A DNA stretch of 64,000 bases from an uncultured Prevotellaceae bacterium (GTDB taxonomy: Bacteria > Bacteroidota > Bacteroidia > Bacteroidales > Muribaculaceae): the NCBI GenBank assembly GCA_900318335.1, contig ONKF01000005.1, forward strand, positions 23,266 through 87,265. Direction: 5' to 3'. The position numbers and the translations under genes were made by a program. Position 1 is the first letter of the stretch; every line of letters starts with the position of its first letter. This document shows positions 44,839 to 54,711 of the stretch, in pieces. The notes under the pieces were generated by a model. It was given only the letters and a program-made list of their open reading frames with translations, did no database searches and had not been told where the DNA came from.

Positions 44839-47800
44839 CTTTCTTGCGGTTTACAGTGGGTTTGTCGATGGCCTTGTCGGTTGCCGACTGGTCAACATCG
44901 AGCGGAACGACGAAGGTCTCATCGGCCTGGATGGCCTCGATAGCGTTCTCCTGCAGCTTGAGCTGTGCCTTGCGGGCCTTCTCAAGCGAGTCACGCAGGA
45001 GGTACTCGCGCGAATGCTTGAAGGTGAACAGATTCTTCAGGTTGGTCAGTTTACGCTTGAGCACATAGGCAATACCCGTCTCGGTCACCTGTCCCTCGAG
45101 CACGTTCTCATAGCTGGCGTGACGGAAGAGTTTCAGATAGCGCGAGGCGTTGTCGTTGAGGTAATACTCCAGAGACACGTCGTTGAACAGTCTGTCGGCG
45201 ATATGCTCGGCCTCGGCTGCATCGGTGCTGTATTCACCACCCACCACAATCTTGAAGCGGTCATTAAAGAGGGACTTGGCCAAGCGGTAACTGTAGCTGG
45301 TCTCGGTGCCACCAGCGCGGGCGCCCTGATACTGGTTGATGCCAAACGAGAGGTCGACGCCCGGCAGGGTCTTGGCCGCCCATGCGTTAAGTTTAGACTG
45401 CAGGAACGAGAACAATGCCGTGCTGGCAGTCAGGTTATTGATATTGCCAGCACTGTTGGTGCCCGAGTAGGTGTTGTAGAGCAGCAGGTTGATGGCCGCC
45501 TGTGAGCGCTGGTTGTCGCTCATCGACTGCAATTCGTTCTGCACGGCGATGTCACCCTCACAACTCAAGTCAAATTGCAGGTCAATATTGCTCAAGGTAC
45601 CACCCACCGTGGCCTCTATCACGAAGCCAACAGGACGTGCGCCCTCCTTCTCGGTGGTCACACTGGTCTTGAGACGCTCGGTGCCCTTGAGGTTAAGCTG
45701 CGGGTTGAGCATATCTCCCGTCCAGGAGATAGTGCTGCCGCTGGCGATATTAAAGTTCTTCTGAGAAATCAACGGCGGCGTGTAGCGCAGGTTACCGCTC
45801 GAGATGACATAAGAGCCCGTCAGGTTGTTACGGCCAGCAAAGTCAACCGAATACTTGAGTCGTCCGCTACCGTCGATAGTGGCGCGGTTCTGGCCATCTT
45901 CAGACAGGAAGACGTTGATCTTGGCACCTTCGTCAACCTGGATGTTGGCCTGGATGTCGGTAGCGCTGCCGCCACTTGCGGTCACCAGGATGGTCTGTTT
46001 GCCCGACGTGTCGTTAAAGTCGGTGAAGGTAACCATATTCTCATCGACAGCGGTAGAGAGCTGCGAGATGTCATCTTTCATGACATAGGTGATGTTAGAG
46101 CCATTGAGCAGTGTGGCGTTGGCTCTCACACTCATGATATTGCCGTAGCTCTTAACAGTTGCATCGATATCGGCCAAGCCCTTACCGAAGAGCTGGGTAT
46201 ATTCATCCTGATCGCTGTTCATGAACTGCACCTCACGGCCCTCGGCACGCAAGTCTATCGCCATGTTGTTCATGTCGCGCAGGTCAACGGTGCCGTTGAT
46301 AATCACGGGGCTGCGGTTGGCGCCCGTCAGCCTGTAATTGTTGAAGGTGATGACGTTGTCCTCGACGGGGATGCGGTCATTAGCAAACTTGAGCGAACTG
46401 CCATATCGAGGCAGGTTGAGTGTGGCCGAGTCAGCGACAAGGTATCCGTTGACATGCGGGTTGTCCAACGAGCCCGAGATGTCCATATTGCCCACAGCAT
46501 AACCTTCGAGCCAGATGTAGTCGCCAGGGATGAAGGCATTGGCACGAACCAACGGGAAACGGTTGAATTGTGCCGTCATGTTGAACGGAGAATCGGCATT
46601 GGCATCGTTGAGAGAGCCCTCGATCATAAGCGACTGCTTGCCGTCAAGAATCAGGTCGGCGGTCAGGCGAGTGGTCGCCGTGGCCGGGTCGAGGTCGAAG
46701 TCGGCATTCAGGGTCACGTCGCCCTCGTGCTTGCCGTTGTAATAGAAGTCCTTGATGTCGATGATACCATCACCGTCGGCATTAGTGCCGTCCCAGTTCA
46801 CGTCGATATTGGCGTTAAGGGTGCCGCTGGTGCGTCCCAGCATGGGCACGATGCGGGTCCACTCCTCAAGCCGCAGGTTGTCGATATTGAGCAGGATGTT
46901 CTCGGTGCTGTCACCGGGTATTCTGGTAGTGAGCAATTCCAGACTGCTGCTGTCGCTCTTGAGATGCAGGTTGGCATCAATCATGCGTGAACGGTAATCC
47001 ACGTTGACATAGTTGTCGTCGTTGAAGGTCCAGTTGCGGTAACCGATGACGGGATCCTTGCCGAACAGGCGCATCTTCACCTGGTCCTCGGCCAAGTTGG
47101 CGTTGCAGCCCAGGCGGTAACCCGTCTCGCCCTTGATGTTCTGCTGGTGGAACATGAAGTCGATGGCATGGCCCTTAAGGCCACCCTCAATGTCTACCCG
47201 AGCGAACTCGTCCCACGTGCCCGGGCGGTTACCCATGTGGGCATTGAAGGCGAGATACTTGTTGTTGAGCTCGTGGGCATTGATGGTGATAGTGTCGATA
47301 TTGGTCGTGCCTGAACTGATGCCGAGAGCCCTGCCATTGATGGTGAGCGTCGAGTCGCGGTTGATTTCACAACTGATGTGGCGGAAGTCCATCTCGTGCT
47401 GCTGCACGTAGCGTTGCACGATACCGTCGGCGCCCATGTGCATGTCAAAGTCGAAACGGGGCATCGGAGCCTTCAAGCGTTCTACATCGAGCCAGCGGTC
47501 CTTATACTGGCGCTGCACCTCCTGGGCGGTCCTCTGGAAGTCCTCGATGAGCGGCATGATGCCACTGGGTGCATTCAGGTGGGCGTAGTTGTCCTCGTTC
47601 TCAAACGTGAAGCACGTCTGCCACGGAGTGCTGTACAGCGAGGCACGTGCCTCGTCGGCAACGAGCAGGTTGCTGTCCAGTCGCCAGTCCAGGTCGTTGA
47701 GCGTGAGGTCGGCATCCCATTCCTGGGTACGCAGGTTGATGTCACCCTCGGCATGCAGGCGTGTGCTGCCGTTGCACTGGCCGTCATACATGCCCAAGCG

Positions 47801-49750
47801 CTTCAGGTCCAGGTCACGCACGTTGCCGTCGGCAGTGAACACATAGTGGTCGTTGCAGATGGTGCCGTGGGCGTTGACATCCAGGTCACAGCCGCGGTTA
47901 GCACTCTGGGCATAGACATCAGCATAGCCGCCGCGCAGCTTGCCGCGGGCCTTAAGGTTGCCGTAGTGGGTGCCGTTATAGCGCACGCTGGCCAGATTGA
48001 CGGTAGCATCGGTCCATGTGGAGCCGCAGTCGGTAAAGTCAAAGCCATGACCGCGGGCGTTGATGCTGCCCGTGAGGTTCCTGACGTCGTAATCGGGCAG
48101 GAACGACTTGACGGGGAAATTATTGAACGCGGCATCCACGTCGTAGTTCTCGTTGCACACGTCGTAGTAACCGTCGCCACGCAAGGTTCCGCCACCCGTC
48201 GAGACGCGCAGGTTGCGGGCTACCCACTTGCAGCCCTCCTTGTTGATCTTGCCGCTCATCTTCATGGGAGGCAATTTCACGTCCTTGAGGCCCAGCATCT
48301 TGTTCAACACACTGGGGTCCCGCAGGTCCACCTCGGTATCGAGGTCAGCCTTCATGCGGTCCATGTCGGTGGGGTTATAGATGGTACCCTTGCCCTTGAC
48401 GCGGCCGATGCCGGGCACATCGGCATCCAGCGAATGGATATCGACGCGCTTCTCGTTACCGCGGGCTTTGGCCTTGACGCGTACTGGCTTGTTGTGGGGG
48501 ATGTCCTTGAGTGCCTTGCGTGCCTCGGGAACGAGTTTCTCGACCTCGTTCAGGTCGATCTTGCTGTCGGTGTCGATGGTGGCTTTGCCATTGGGCTTGC
48601 CATCGAGCATATCCTGGTCCACATGGGCATTCATCTTGATGTCACTGCCCTTGGTCTTGAGCTTCACGTCGTTGAGGTCCAGGCCGTTCTTGTTCTTATT
48701 GACCGTGCCGCTGGCATCTTTGACCTGCAGACCGCTGCGTTCCTTACCCGAGAGGTGCTTGACGGGAACCTTGAGGTTTTCGCCGTCATACTCGAAGTTG
48801 TCGATATCGGCATTGACATCCTCGACCTCGATGTTATCAGGATCGAGTGTGGTGCCAGGCTTATTGGGTTTTTTGCCGGTCTGGGAGTATTTGCCCTTGC
48901 TGTCTTTCACGCGCACCTTGCCCGCGTTGACCTTCCAGGGCTTGTCATCTTCCTGTTTTTTAGGAGTTTCCTTGGGCATGGGATGGTCCTTGCGGTACTG
49001 CTTGGCATCCTTCTCGCTGGGGTGCTGATAATCCACGTCGGCTTTTTCGACGTCAAGTTCACCCACATCGACGGTCTGATTGCCGGTATCGACCTTGACG
49101 TCCTTGGCTTCGGCATGGCCCACCTTGGCATCGAGTTTATCGACGGTGGGTTTCATGTCCATCTTGAAATCCACATCGTCGGCCGTGACCTTATTGGCAT
49201 TGACTTTCCAGGGCTTGCTGGGCTCCTTGTCCGGGTCGGGCTTTTTCTTCTCGGGCTTATAGCTCATCTTGGCCTTGCCACCCTTGAGGGCAGCATTGCC
49301 CACATCGACCTTGTTGTTATTCAGATCGACCTTGGCCTTATCGATTTTAGCATCATCAACATCCACATCCAGGTCCATAGAGCCGTCATCGGTCTTAATC
49401 TGGCTCTTGGCGCCCTTGAGTGAGGCATTATCCACTTCAACTTTCTTGTCAATCAGTGGCTTAGGTTTGACGTTGGCCTTGACCTCATCGGCCTTGAACA
49501 GGGTGTCTCCGTTCTGGTCAATGACCTGGACATCGGTGGCAGTGACATCGAGGGGGAACTTCACTCTCACATCGCCCACGCTGATGTCCATGCCGGTCTT
49601 CTCGCTGGCATACTCGGCCGCGAGGTCGGCTGCCTTGTTCTGAACCCAAGGGATATAGGCGGCAAAGGGCAGCGCCGCCACCATGCCCAAGATGCCCGCC
49701 CCCACCCAGGACGCCAGCTTGGAAAACATATTTCCCTTTTTGCCAAACAT
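44819..49750 (-). CDS. tamB: TamB-family (AsmA-like) translocation/assembly protein
   Basis: A 1643-residue envelope-spanning protein. One N-terminal membrane segment (LASWVGAGILGMVAALPFAAYI) is followed by beta-taco repeats of the AsmA/TamB superfamily, which form a hydrophobic groove for phospholipid transfer. Residues of about 60-330 are very rich in Lys, Asp and Pro, with a repeated unit PWKVNA. The C-terminal DUF490 region shows DLQFDLSCEGDIAVQNELQ and ends QSATDKAIDKPTVNRKKDENESE. The ATG at 49748-49750 is chosen, as the next codon up is TTG. It overlaps the TamA-like gene by 20 nt. Confidence 0.9.
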   Translation of the reverse strand: MFGKKGNMFSKLASWVGAGILGMVAALPFAAYIPWVQNKAADLAAEYASEKTGMDISVGDVRVKFPLDVTATDVQVIDQNGDTLFKADEVKANVKPKPLIDKKVEVDNASLKGAKSQIKTDDGSMDLDVDVDDAKIDKAKVDLNNNKVDVGNAALKGGKAKMSYKPEKKKPDPDKEPSKPWKVNANKVTADDVDFKMDMKPTVDKLDAKVGHAEAKDVKVDTGNQTVDVGELDVEKADVDYQHPSEKDAKQYRKDHPMPKETPKKQEDDKPWKVNAGKVRVKDSKGKYSQTGKKPNKPGTTLDPDNIEVEDVNADIDNFEYDGENLKVPVKHLSGKERSGLQVKDASGTVNKNKNGLDLNDVKLKTKGSDIKMNAHVDQDMLDGKPNGKATIDTDSKIDLNEVEKLVPEARKALKDIPHNKPVRVKAKARGNEKRVDIHSLDADVPGIGRVKGKGTIYNPTDMDRMKADLDTEVDLRDPSVLNKMLGLKDVKLPPMKMSGKINKEGCKWVARNLRVSTGGGTLRGDGYYDVCNENYDVDAAFNNFPVKSFLPDYDVRNLTGSINARGHGFDFTDCGSTWTDATVNLASVRYNGTHYGNLKARGKLRGGYADVYAQSANRGCDLDVNAHGTICNDHYVFTADGNVRDLDLKRLGMYDGQCNGSTRLHAEGDINLRTQEWDADLTLNDLDWRLDSNLLVADEARASLYSTPWQTCFTFENEDNYAHLNAPSGIMPLIEDFQRTAQEVQRQYKDRWLDVERLKAPMPRFDFDMHMGADGIVQRYVQQHEMDFRHISCEINRDSTLTINGRALGISSGTTNIDTITINAHELNNKYLAFNAHMGNRPGTWDEFARVDIEGGLKGHAIDFMFHQQNIKGETGYRLGCNANLAEDQVKMRLFGKDPVIGYRNWTFNDDNYVNVDYRSRMIDANLHLKSDSSSLELLTTRIPGDSTENILLNIDNLRLEEWTRIVPMLGRTSGTLNANIDVNWDGTNADGDGIIDIKDFYYNGKHEGDVTLNADFDLDPATATTRLTADLILDGKQSLMIEGSLNDANADSPFNMTAQFNRFPLVRANAFIPGDYIWLEGYAVGNMDISGSLDNPHVNGYLVADSATLNLPRYGSSLKFANDRIPVEDNVITFNNYRLTGANRSPVIINGTVDLRDMNNMAIDLRAEGREVQFMNSDQDEYTQLFGKGLADIDATVKSYGNIMSVRANATLLNGSNITYVMKDDISQLSTAVDENMVTFTDFNDTSGKQTILVTASGGSATDIQANIQVDEGAKINVFLSEDGQNRATIDGSGRLKYSVDFAGRNNLTGSYVISSGNLRYTPPLISQKNFNIASGSTISWTGDMLNPQLNLKGTERLKTSVTTEKEGARPVGFVIEATVGGTLSNIDLQFDLSCEGDIAVQNELQSMSDNQRSQAAINLLLYNTYSGTNSAGNINNLTASTALFSFLQSKLNAWAAKTLPGVDLSFGINQYQGARAGGTETSYSYRLAKSLFNDRFKIVVGGEYSTDAAEAEHIADRLFNDVSLEYYLNDNASRYLKLFRHASYENVLEGQVTETGIAYVLKRKLTNLKNLFTFKHSREYLLRDSLEKARKAQLKLQENAIEAIQADETFVVPLDVDQSATDKAIDKPTVNRKKDENESE

Positions 49751-49840
49751 CAAACAAACTACTTATGCAACGCGCAACAACTTGAGTAACTTCTTTCATC
49801 AGTATGCCACAAGTGCTGGTTGTCACAAGGGTTTAATCTG

Positions 49841-49848
49841 CAAAAATA
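49841..49848 (-). promoter_or_regulatory. -7 promoter box (TATTTTTG) for tamB
   Basis: TATTTTTG on the minus strand, about 90 nt before the ATG. A TTG lies 18 nt further upstream (49867-49869). Confidence 0.5.
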
Positions 49849-50050
49849 CTAAATTATTGGAAATGGCAAGAAAAAAAATCCGTTTTTCCGCTTTTCCTGC
49901 ATGGAAAGTGATTCATCTGTAAAAATCATAGATAATGCTCTATGACCAAACAGCGAACCTCGAAGAGGTTCTTTCATAGCCTTTCTTATTAAAAACCGTA
50001 TCATTGAACCCCTCACGTCATTGATGTTTTTAGTGAACAATAATAGCAAA

Positions 50051-50086
50051 GTCATCCGTATTCCATTCATCATGAATACGGATGAC
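50051..50086 (-). terminator. Hairpin after glgP
   Basis: Exact 13-base arms (50051-50063 and 50074-50086) with a 10-nt loop lie 50 nt beyond the glgP stop codon. Only a weak T-run follows. Confidence 0.6.
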
Positions 50087-50136
50087 CCATTAAACTTTAA
50101 GCGCTATACTCTAAAATGCGAGCAATGCGAGCATTA

Positions 50137-52689
50137 TTAGAACCACTTGAGGTAAGCGAAGTCCTGACGGTGGGGCAGCAGGTCGTTCCAGGGATAAGCG
50201 CGGTAGGCGTAACGGAAGATGCCGTTCTCGTGGAAGGGAACCTTGCAGTTGTAGGTGAGGATGTCACCGTCCTCGGCGATGACGTCGAGGTTAGCCTTGC
50301 GGTAGAACTGGCTCTGGCCATCCTCCTCCTTGTAAACTACGAGCTCGAGCTTCACGTCACGGCCCAGGCCTGCGGTGTCGAGGCGCATGGTGACCTCGAT
50401 GTCGGCAGAACCGCTGCTGATGGCTTCACGGTTGCCCATGATGTCGCCCACGAGTTGAACGTCATCCCAGCGTGAAGCGACGCGCTCCTTCCAAGCGACA
50501 ATCTGCTTGGCGATGGCATTACCGTCGGCCATGAGGCGATGAGCACGCTCGGCCTGCGGACAGTAGAACTTGTCGAAGTAATCACGCATCATGCGCGACA
50601 TGGTGTAGTTGGGAGCGATGTGAACCATCGAGTTCTTGATATACTGGATCCACTCGGGTGAATAGCCCTTGCTGTTCTTGGCAAAATACAGGGGGATAAT
50701 CTCGTTCTCGAGCATCGAGTAGATGGTGGCCGAGTCGAGTTTGTCCTGCTGGGACTGATCGGTGTAGGTTCGCTTGCTGGTCAAAGCCCAGCCGGCGCCT
50801 TCACGGTAGCCCTCATACCACCAGCCGTCGAGCACCGAGAAGTTGAGCAGACCGTTCATCTCGGCCTTCTCGCCCGATGTACCCGAAGCCTCCAGGGGAC
50901 GCGTGGGCGTGTTGAGCCATACGTCCACACCGGTGATGAGGCGCTTGGAGAGCGTCATGTCGTAGTTCTCGAGGAAGATGATCTTGCCCAGGAATTCAGG
51001 CATCTTGCTGATCTCGATGATGCGCTTGATCAGACCCTGGCCAGCGCCATCAGCGGGATGGGCCTTGCCTGCAAAGATGAACTGCACGGGGTAACGCTCG
51101 TCGTTGACAATCTTCTTGAGGCGATCCAGGTCGTTAAAGATGAGGTGGGCACGCTTGTAGGTGGCAAAGCGGCGGGCAAAACCGATGAGCAGAGCATCGG
51201 GGTTGATCTTATCGACAATGCTGGTGATGCGGGTGGGGTCACCCTGGTTCTTGAGCCAGCTCTCCTTGAAGTCACGCTTAACGAAGCGGATAAACTTCTG
51301 CTTCAGCATCATGCGCATCTCCCAAATCTTCTCGTCGGGTACGCTCAACAGCGGAGCCCAAGAGGATTCCAGCTCCTGGTGATCGAGGAAGTCCTCGCCC
51401 AGCACCTGACTGTAGAAAACTTTCCACTCACTGGCGGCCCAAGTGGGCATGTGAACGCCATTGGTGACGTAGCCCACATGAGACTCCTCGGGGGCATAAC
51501 CCTTCCAGATACCCGCGAACATCTTCTTGCTCACCTCGCCATGGAGCCAGCTCACGCCGTTGCTCTCCTGGGTGGTGTTGAGGGCGAAGGTACTCATGCA
51601 GAAACGCTCGTTGCTGCCGGGGTTCTCACGGCCCATGTCCATGAGTTCCTGCCAAGAGATGCCAAGACGCTCGGGATAAGCGCCCATGTACTTGCCGAAG
51701 AGCTCCTCGTCGAAGTAGTCATGACCGGCGGGCACGGGGGTGTGGACCGTATAGAGCGAGGTGGCACGAACGATCTCGAGAGCCTCGTTGAAGTTCAGGC
51801 CGTCCTCCTGCACGTAGTCCACGAGGCGCTGCAGGTTGAGCAGTGCGGCATGACCCTCGTTGCAATGGTAGATGTCGGCCTTGATGCCCAGTCGCTTGAG
51901 CAGCAGCACGCCGCCGATGCCCAGCAGATACTCCTGCTTGATGCGGTTCTCCCAGTCGCCACCGTAGAGCTTGTGGGTGATCTCGCGGTCATAGTCGCTG
52001 TTCTGGTCGATGTCGGTGTCCAGCAGATAAAGGGTCACACGGCCCACATTGGCCTTCCACACGTTGACATAGATGTTGCGGCCGGGGTAAGGTACTTCAT
52101 GAACCAGCTGATTTCCATGCTCGTCGAGGACAGGCTCGATGGGAAGCTGGTGGAAGTTCTGGGCCTCGTAGTTGGCAATCTGCTGTCCATCCATCGCCAG
52201 GGTCTGGGTAAAGTAACCATAGCGATACAGGAAACCCACGGCGGTCATGTTGACACAGCGGTCGCTGGCCTCCTTGACATAGTCACCGGCAAGGATACCC
52301 AAGCCACCCGAATATATCTTGAGGGCGTTGCACAGGCCGTACTCCATGCAGAAGTAGGCAATCGACGGGAGGTCGGTGCGCAACGGCTTCTTCATGTATT
52401 CCTTATAGAGCTCGTAGGTGCTGTCGATGCGGGCCATCATGGCAGAATCCTTCTGGATGGCTTCAATCTTCTCGTTGGTCAGGCGCTGGAGCATCTTCAC
52501 GGGGTTCTCGCTGGTAGCGCGCCACGTGTCACGATCCAGGTCATGGAACAGGGTCTTGCCCTCGGTATTCCAAGCCCACCACAAGTTGCGGGACATTTCG
52601 TTGAGTTTGTTGAGCTTGCCCGGCAATTCGGACTTTACAGTGATACTACGCCACTGGGGCTCGTTGCTGTTACTTGTCTGAAATTTCAT
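50137..52689 (-). CDS. glgP: Alpha-glucan (glycogen) phosphorylase
   Basis: Releases glucose 1-phosphate from the non-reducing ends of glycogen or maltodextrin. The 850-residue protein is of the alpha-glucan phosphorylase type with an N-terminal DUF3417-like part ([13 protein letters not shown]). The PLP lysine lies in [14 protein letters not shown] followed by NFSVLDGWW. Other matches are [20 protein letters not shown] and [15 protein letters not shown]. It starts 52 nt after the glycogen synthase stop, so synthesis and breakdown genes form one operon. Confidence 0.95.
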   Translation of the reverse strand: MKFQTSNSNEPQWRSITVKSELPGKLNKLNEMSRNLWWAWNTEGKTLFHDLDRDTWRATSENPVKMLQRLTNEKIEAIQKDSAMMARIDSTYELYKEYMKKPLRTDLPSIAYFCMEYGLCNALKIYSGGLGILAGDYVKEASDRCVNMTAVGFLYRYGYFTQTLAMDGQQIANYEAQNFHQLPIEPVLDEHGNQLVHEVPYPGRNIYVNVWKANVGRVTLYLLDTDIDQNSDYDREITHKLYGGDWENRIKQEYLLGIGGVLLLKRLGIKADIYHCNEGHAALLNLQRLVDYVQEDGLNFNEALEIVRATSLYTVHTPVPAGHDYFDEELFGKYMGAYPERLGISWQELMDMGRENPGSNERFCMSTFALNTTQESNGVSWLHGEVSKKMFAGIWKGYAPEESHVGYVTNGVHMPTWAASEWKVFYSQVLGEDFLDHQELESSWAPLLSVPDEKIWEMRMMLKQKFIRFVKRDFKESWLKNQGDPTRITSIVDKINPDALLIGFARRFATYKRAHLIFNDLDRLKKIVNDERYPVQFIFAGKAHPADGAGQGLIKRIIEISKMPEFLGKIIFLENYDMTLSKRLITGVDVWLNTPTRPLEASGTSGEKAEMNGLLNFSVLDGWWYEGYREGAGWALTSKRTYTDQSQQDKLDSATIYSMLENEIIPLYFAKNSKGYSPEWIQYIKNSMVHIAPNYTMSRMMRDYFDKFYCPQAERAHRLMADGNAIAKQIVAWKERVASRWDDVQLVGDIMGNREAISSGSADIEVTMRLDTAGLGRDVKLELVVYKEEDGQSQFYRKANLDVIAEDGDILTYNCKVPFHENGIFRYAYRAYPWNDLLPHRQDFAYLKWF

Positions 52690-52741
52690 ATTAAATATAT
52701 TTTGGTTTTTATTTGTCAGTTGTTAGTTGTGTTACTATTAA

Positions 52742-54412
52742 CTAAGACTTTTTATTTCGCTCGTCGGCGTGGAGCAGTGCTTGCTCATAGGCCGAGTCAT
52801 AATACTTGATGAAATTGTCCCACGAGGCAGCCTTGCTGGTCGTACGGTTGGCATTGCGGATGGCGCGGTAGGTCTTATCGCTCATCACATACAGGTTCAT
52901 CAGGCTCATCGCGATGGCCCTGACGGTCTCACCATAGTTGCTGTCGGTGCGGTGAAGCACCTTTACACCATAACGGTCGGAATCGTCACCGAAACTGTCA
53001 AGCACCCATTGACCAAAGCCGGCCAGGTCGGTTGTGATGGTGGGCACGCCAAATGCGGCACTCTCGAGCGGAGTGTAACCCCACGGCTCATAATAGGACG
53101 GGAACACCGCTGCGTCAAGACCTGCCAACAGGTCATAATAGGTCATGTTGAAAATGCCATCGTCGCCGTGGAGGTAGCAAGGCACGTCAATGACAGTCAC
53201 CTTGTCCTGAGGCTCGTTGTGGAAACCGAGGGCGTTGATGCGGTTATAGATGGGATCAATGTCCTGATTGTGGAGGTGATGGGTAATCACGGGGTCAAAC
53301 AGGCGGTGGGGATTGTCGGCATGGAGGTTCTCGAGCAGGTCGGCACGAGGTGACTTCATCCATGCGGGAACAAGCACCAGAGCGACAACCTTGCGGTCCT
53401 TGCTCGAGACAAAGCCCAGGGAATCACGCAGCGAGGCGACGGCATCCAGATAGACGTCGATGCCCTTGTTGCGCATCTCCAGGCGGCCCGAGGTGGCGAT
53501 AATCAGCGTGTCGTCGGCATAGGATTGACCGGTGAGACAAGCTGCCACCTGCAACATGCGCTGGCGTGCTGCGTTCCGCTTAGCGGTGAAATTGGCGCCC
53601 TTAGGGACATAATTCTGTTCAAATCCGTTGGGTGTCACTATGGGGTAACGCTCCAGCAACTGGAGGCACTCACGGGCAGTGACGTCGCTCACCGTGGTGA
53701 AGGCGTCGGCAGCATGAGCCGCTGCCTTCTCGAGCGAATGCTTGGACTGCATGTTGAGCTCGGCAGCCATCTGGTCGCCAAAGTAGCCCGGCATATAGTC
53801 ATACAGGGGCTTGCCGTTGCCGCAGATGCTACGCCCGATGCTTGTGGCATGGGTGGTGAACACGGTAGCCACCTGGGGCAGATGGGACTTGACATAAAGC
53901 AGTCCCATGCCGGTTGTCCATTCGTCGAAGTGGGCAACGATACGCAATGCGGGATCGTTTTTCCACTTGACAATGCTCTCGATAACGAGGGCTGCGGCAT
54001 AGGCGAACATGCAAGACTCGTCATAGTCGCCATAGGCATGGAGGGAATCCACGTGATAGCGTTTCCACATCTCGGTGTAAAGTGCGTCCTTGTAGGGGTA
54101 CAGGACATCAAAGGTCACCAGGACGGCAATGGGCTTGCCGGGCACGTCCCAGTGTCCTAACCTGACGCGCATGCCCTCGGGCAGACGTGCCTGCCGCTGC
54201 CATGCGGCAAGCGGCGTGCGTCCCTCGATAAATGTGGGCGACGGGTTCTCGTCAGTCCACAGGTCGGGACCGATGAAGATCAGATTATTCTTATATTCTT
54301 TCTGGAGAGTCTTGGCCTTGGTCGATAGAACGGCATAGATGCCTCCAACCTTATTGCACACTTCCCAACTGGTTTCAAACAGTAAGTCTAACATGAGTAA
54401 TTCGTTAAACAT
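52742..54412 (-). CDS. Glycogen synthase, GT3-like (eukaryotic type)
   Basis: Extends glycogen from a nucleotide sugar. The 556-residue protein begins LLFETSWEVCNKVGGIYAVL, the hallmark of the GT3 (yeast/animal) glycogen synthase family rather than bacterial GT5 GlgA. Other family-like stretches are AHFDEWTTGMGLLY, VFTTHATSIGRSI, IVTPNGF and the C-terminal SYYEPWGYTPLESAAFGVP. It is shorter than eukaryotic enzymes and lacks their regulatory ends. The start is the ATG at 54410-54412, 14 nt after the -7 box; 54394 is an alternative. Confidence 0.9.
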   Translation of the reverse strand: MFNELLMLDLLFETSWEVCNKVGGIYAVLSTKAKTLQKEYKNNLIFIGPDLWTDENPSPTFIEGRTPLAAWQRQARLPEGMRVRLGHWDVPGKPIAVLVTFDVLYPYKDALYTEMWKRYHVDSLHAYGDYDESCMFAYAAALVIESIVKWKNDPALRIVAHFDEWTTGMGLLYVKSHLPQVATVFTTHATSIGRSICGNGKPLYDYMPGYFGDQMAAELNMQSKHSLEKAAAHAADAFTTVSDVTARECLQLLERYPIVTPNGFEQNYVPKGANFTAKRNAARQRMLQVAACLTGQSYADDTLIIATSGRLEMRNKGIDVYLDAVASLRDSLGFVSSKDRKVVALVLVPAWMKSPRADLLENLHADNPHRLFDPVITHHLHNQDIDPIYNRINALGFHNEPQDKVTVIDVPCYLHGDDGIFNMTYYDLLAGLDAAVFPSYYEPWGYTPLESAAFGVPTITTDLAGFGQWVLDSFGDDSDRYGVKVLHRTDSNYGETVRAIAMSLMNLYVMSDKTYRAIRNANRTTSKAASWDNFIKYYDSAYEQALLHADERNKKS

Positions 54413-54426
54413 TGAAAATTTGGGCA

Positions 54427-54434
54427 CAAAGGTA
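54427..54434 (-). promoter_or_regulatory. -7 promoter box (TACCTTTG) for the glycogen operon
   Basis: TACCTTTG on the minus strand, 14 nt before the ATG, so the leader should be only about 10 nt. It excludes the GTG start at 54427. Confidence 0.7.
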
Positions 54435-54627
54435 CAAAAAAATCCTCAATTTCGGCAACTTTGACAGCAATAATCAGCATATATCACCACAATAATATAT
54501 TCAAGGGGCTGAAAACCAACAAATTGAAGAAACAACAACATTTTTCTCAAAAATCACTTTCTCCATTGATTTTCAAGTATATATAATCAATGTAATCGTT
54601 TACTTGAGTAAAAAAGGCATAAGTACA

Positions 54628-54664
54628 TAAAAAAACTGTGACGCGGGGCAATCACTGCCACGCG
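54628..54664 (-). terminator. Intrinsic terminator of dnaK
   Basis: Nine-base GC-rich arms (54642-54650 and 54656-54664, one mismatch) are followed on the minus strand by a run of seven T. Confidence 0.85.
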
Positions 54665-54711
54665 CCACATCAATTATTAACCCATAAAATACTATTACAT
54701 GTTTTGCTTAT

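Larger units (their letters stand above)
49751..50136. other. Gene-free region between tamB and glgP
   Basis: Holds the tamB -7 box (49841-49848) and a 13-bp hairpin (50051-50086). No coding frame looks real. Confidence 0.6.
54413..54711. other. AT-rich gap between dnaK and glycogen synthase
   Basis: Contains the glycogen synthase -7 box at 54427-54434 and the dnaK terminator at 54628-54664. Nothing else is recognised. Confidence 0.6.

Noticed and set aside
47378-49423. 681-residue open frame on the plus strand
   Set aside because: It is antisense to tamB, low in complexity and without family motifs; a codon-bias shadow of the tamB frame.
51058-52809. 583-residue open frame opposite glgP
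   Set aside because: Antisense shadow of the phosphorylase gene, with no recognisable domain and no promoter.
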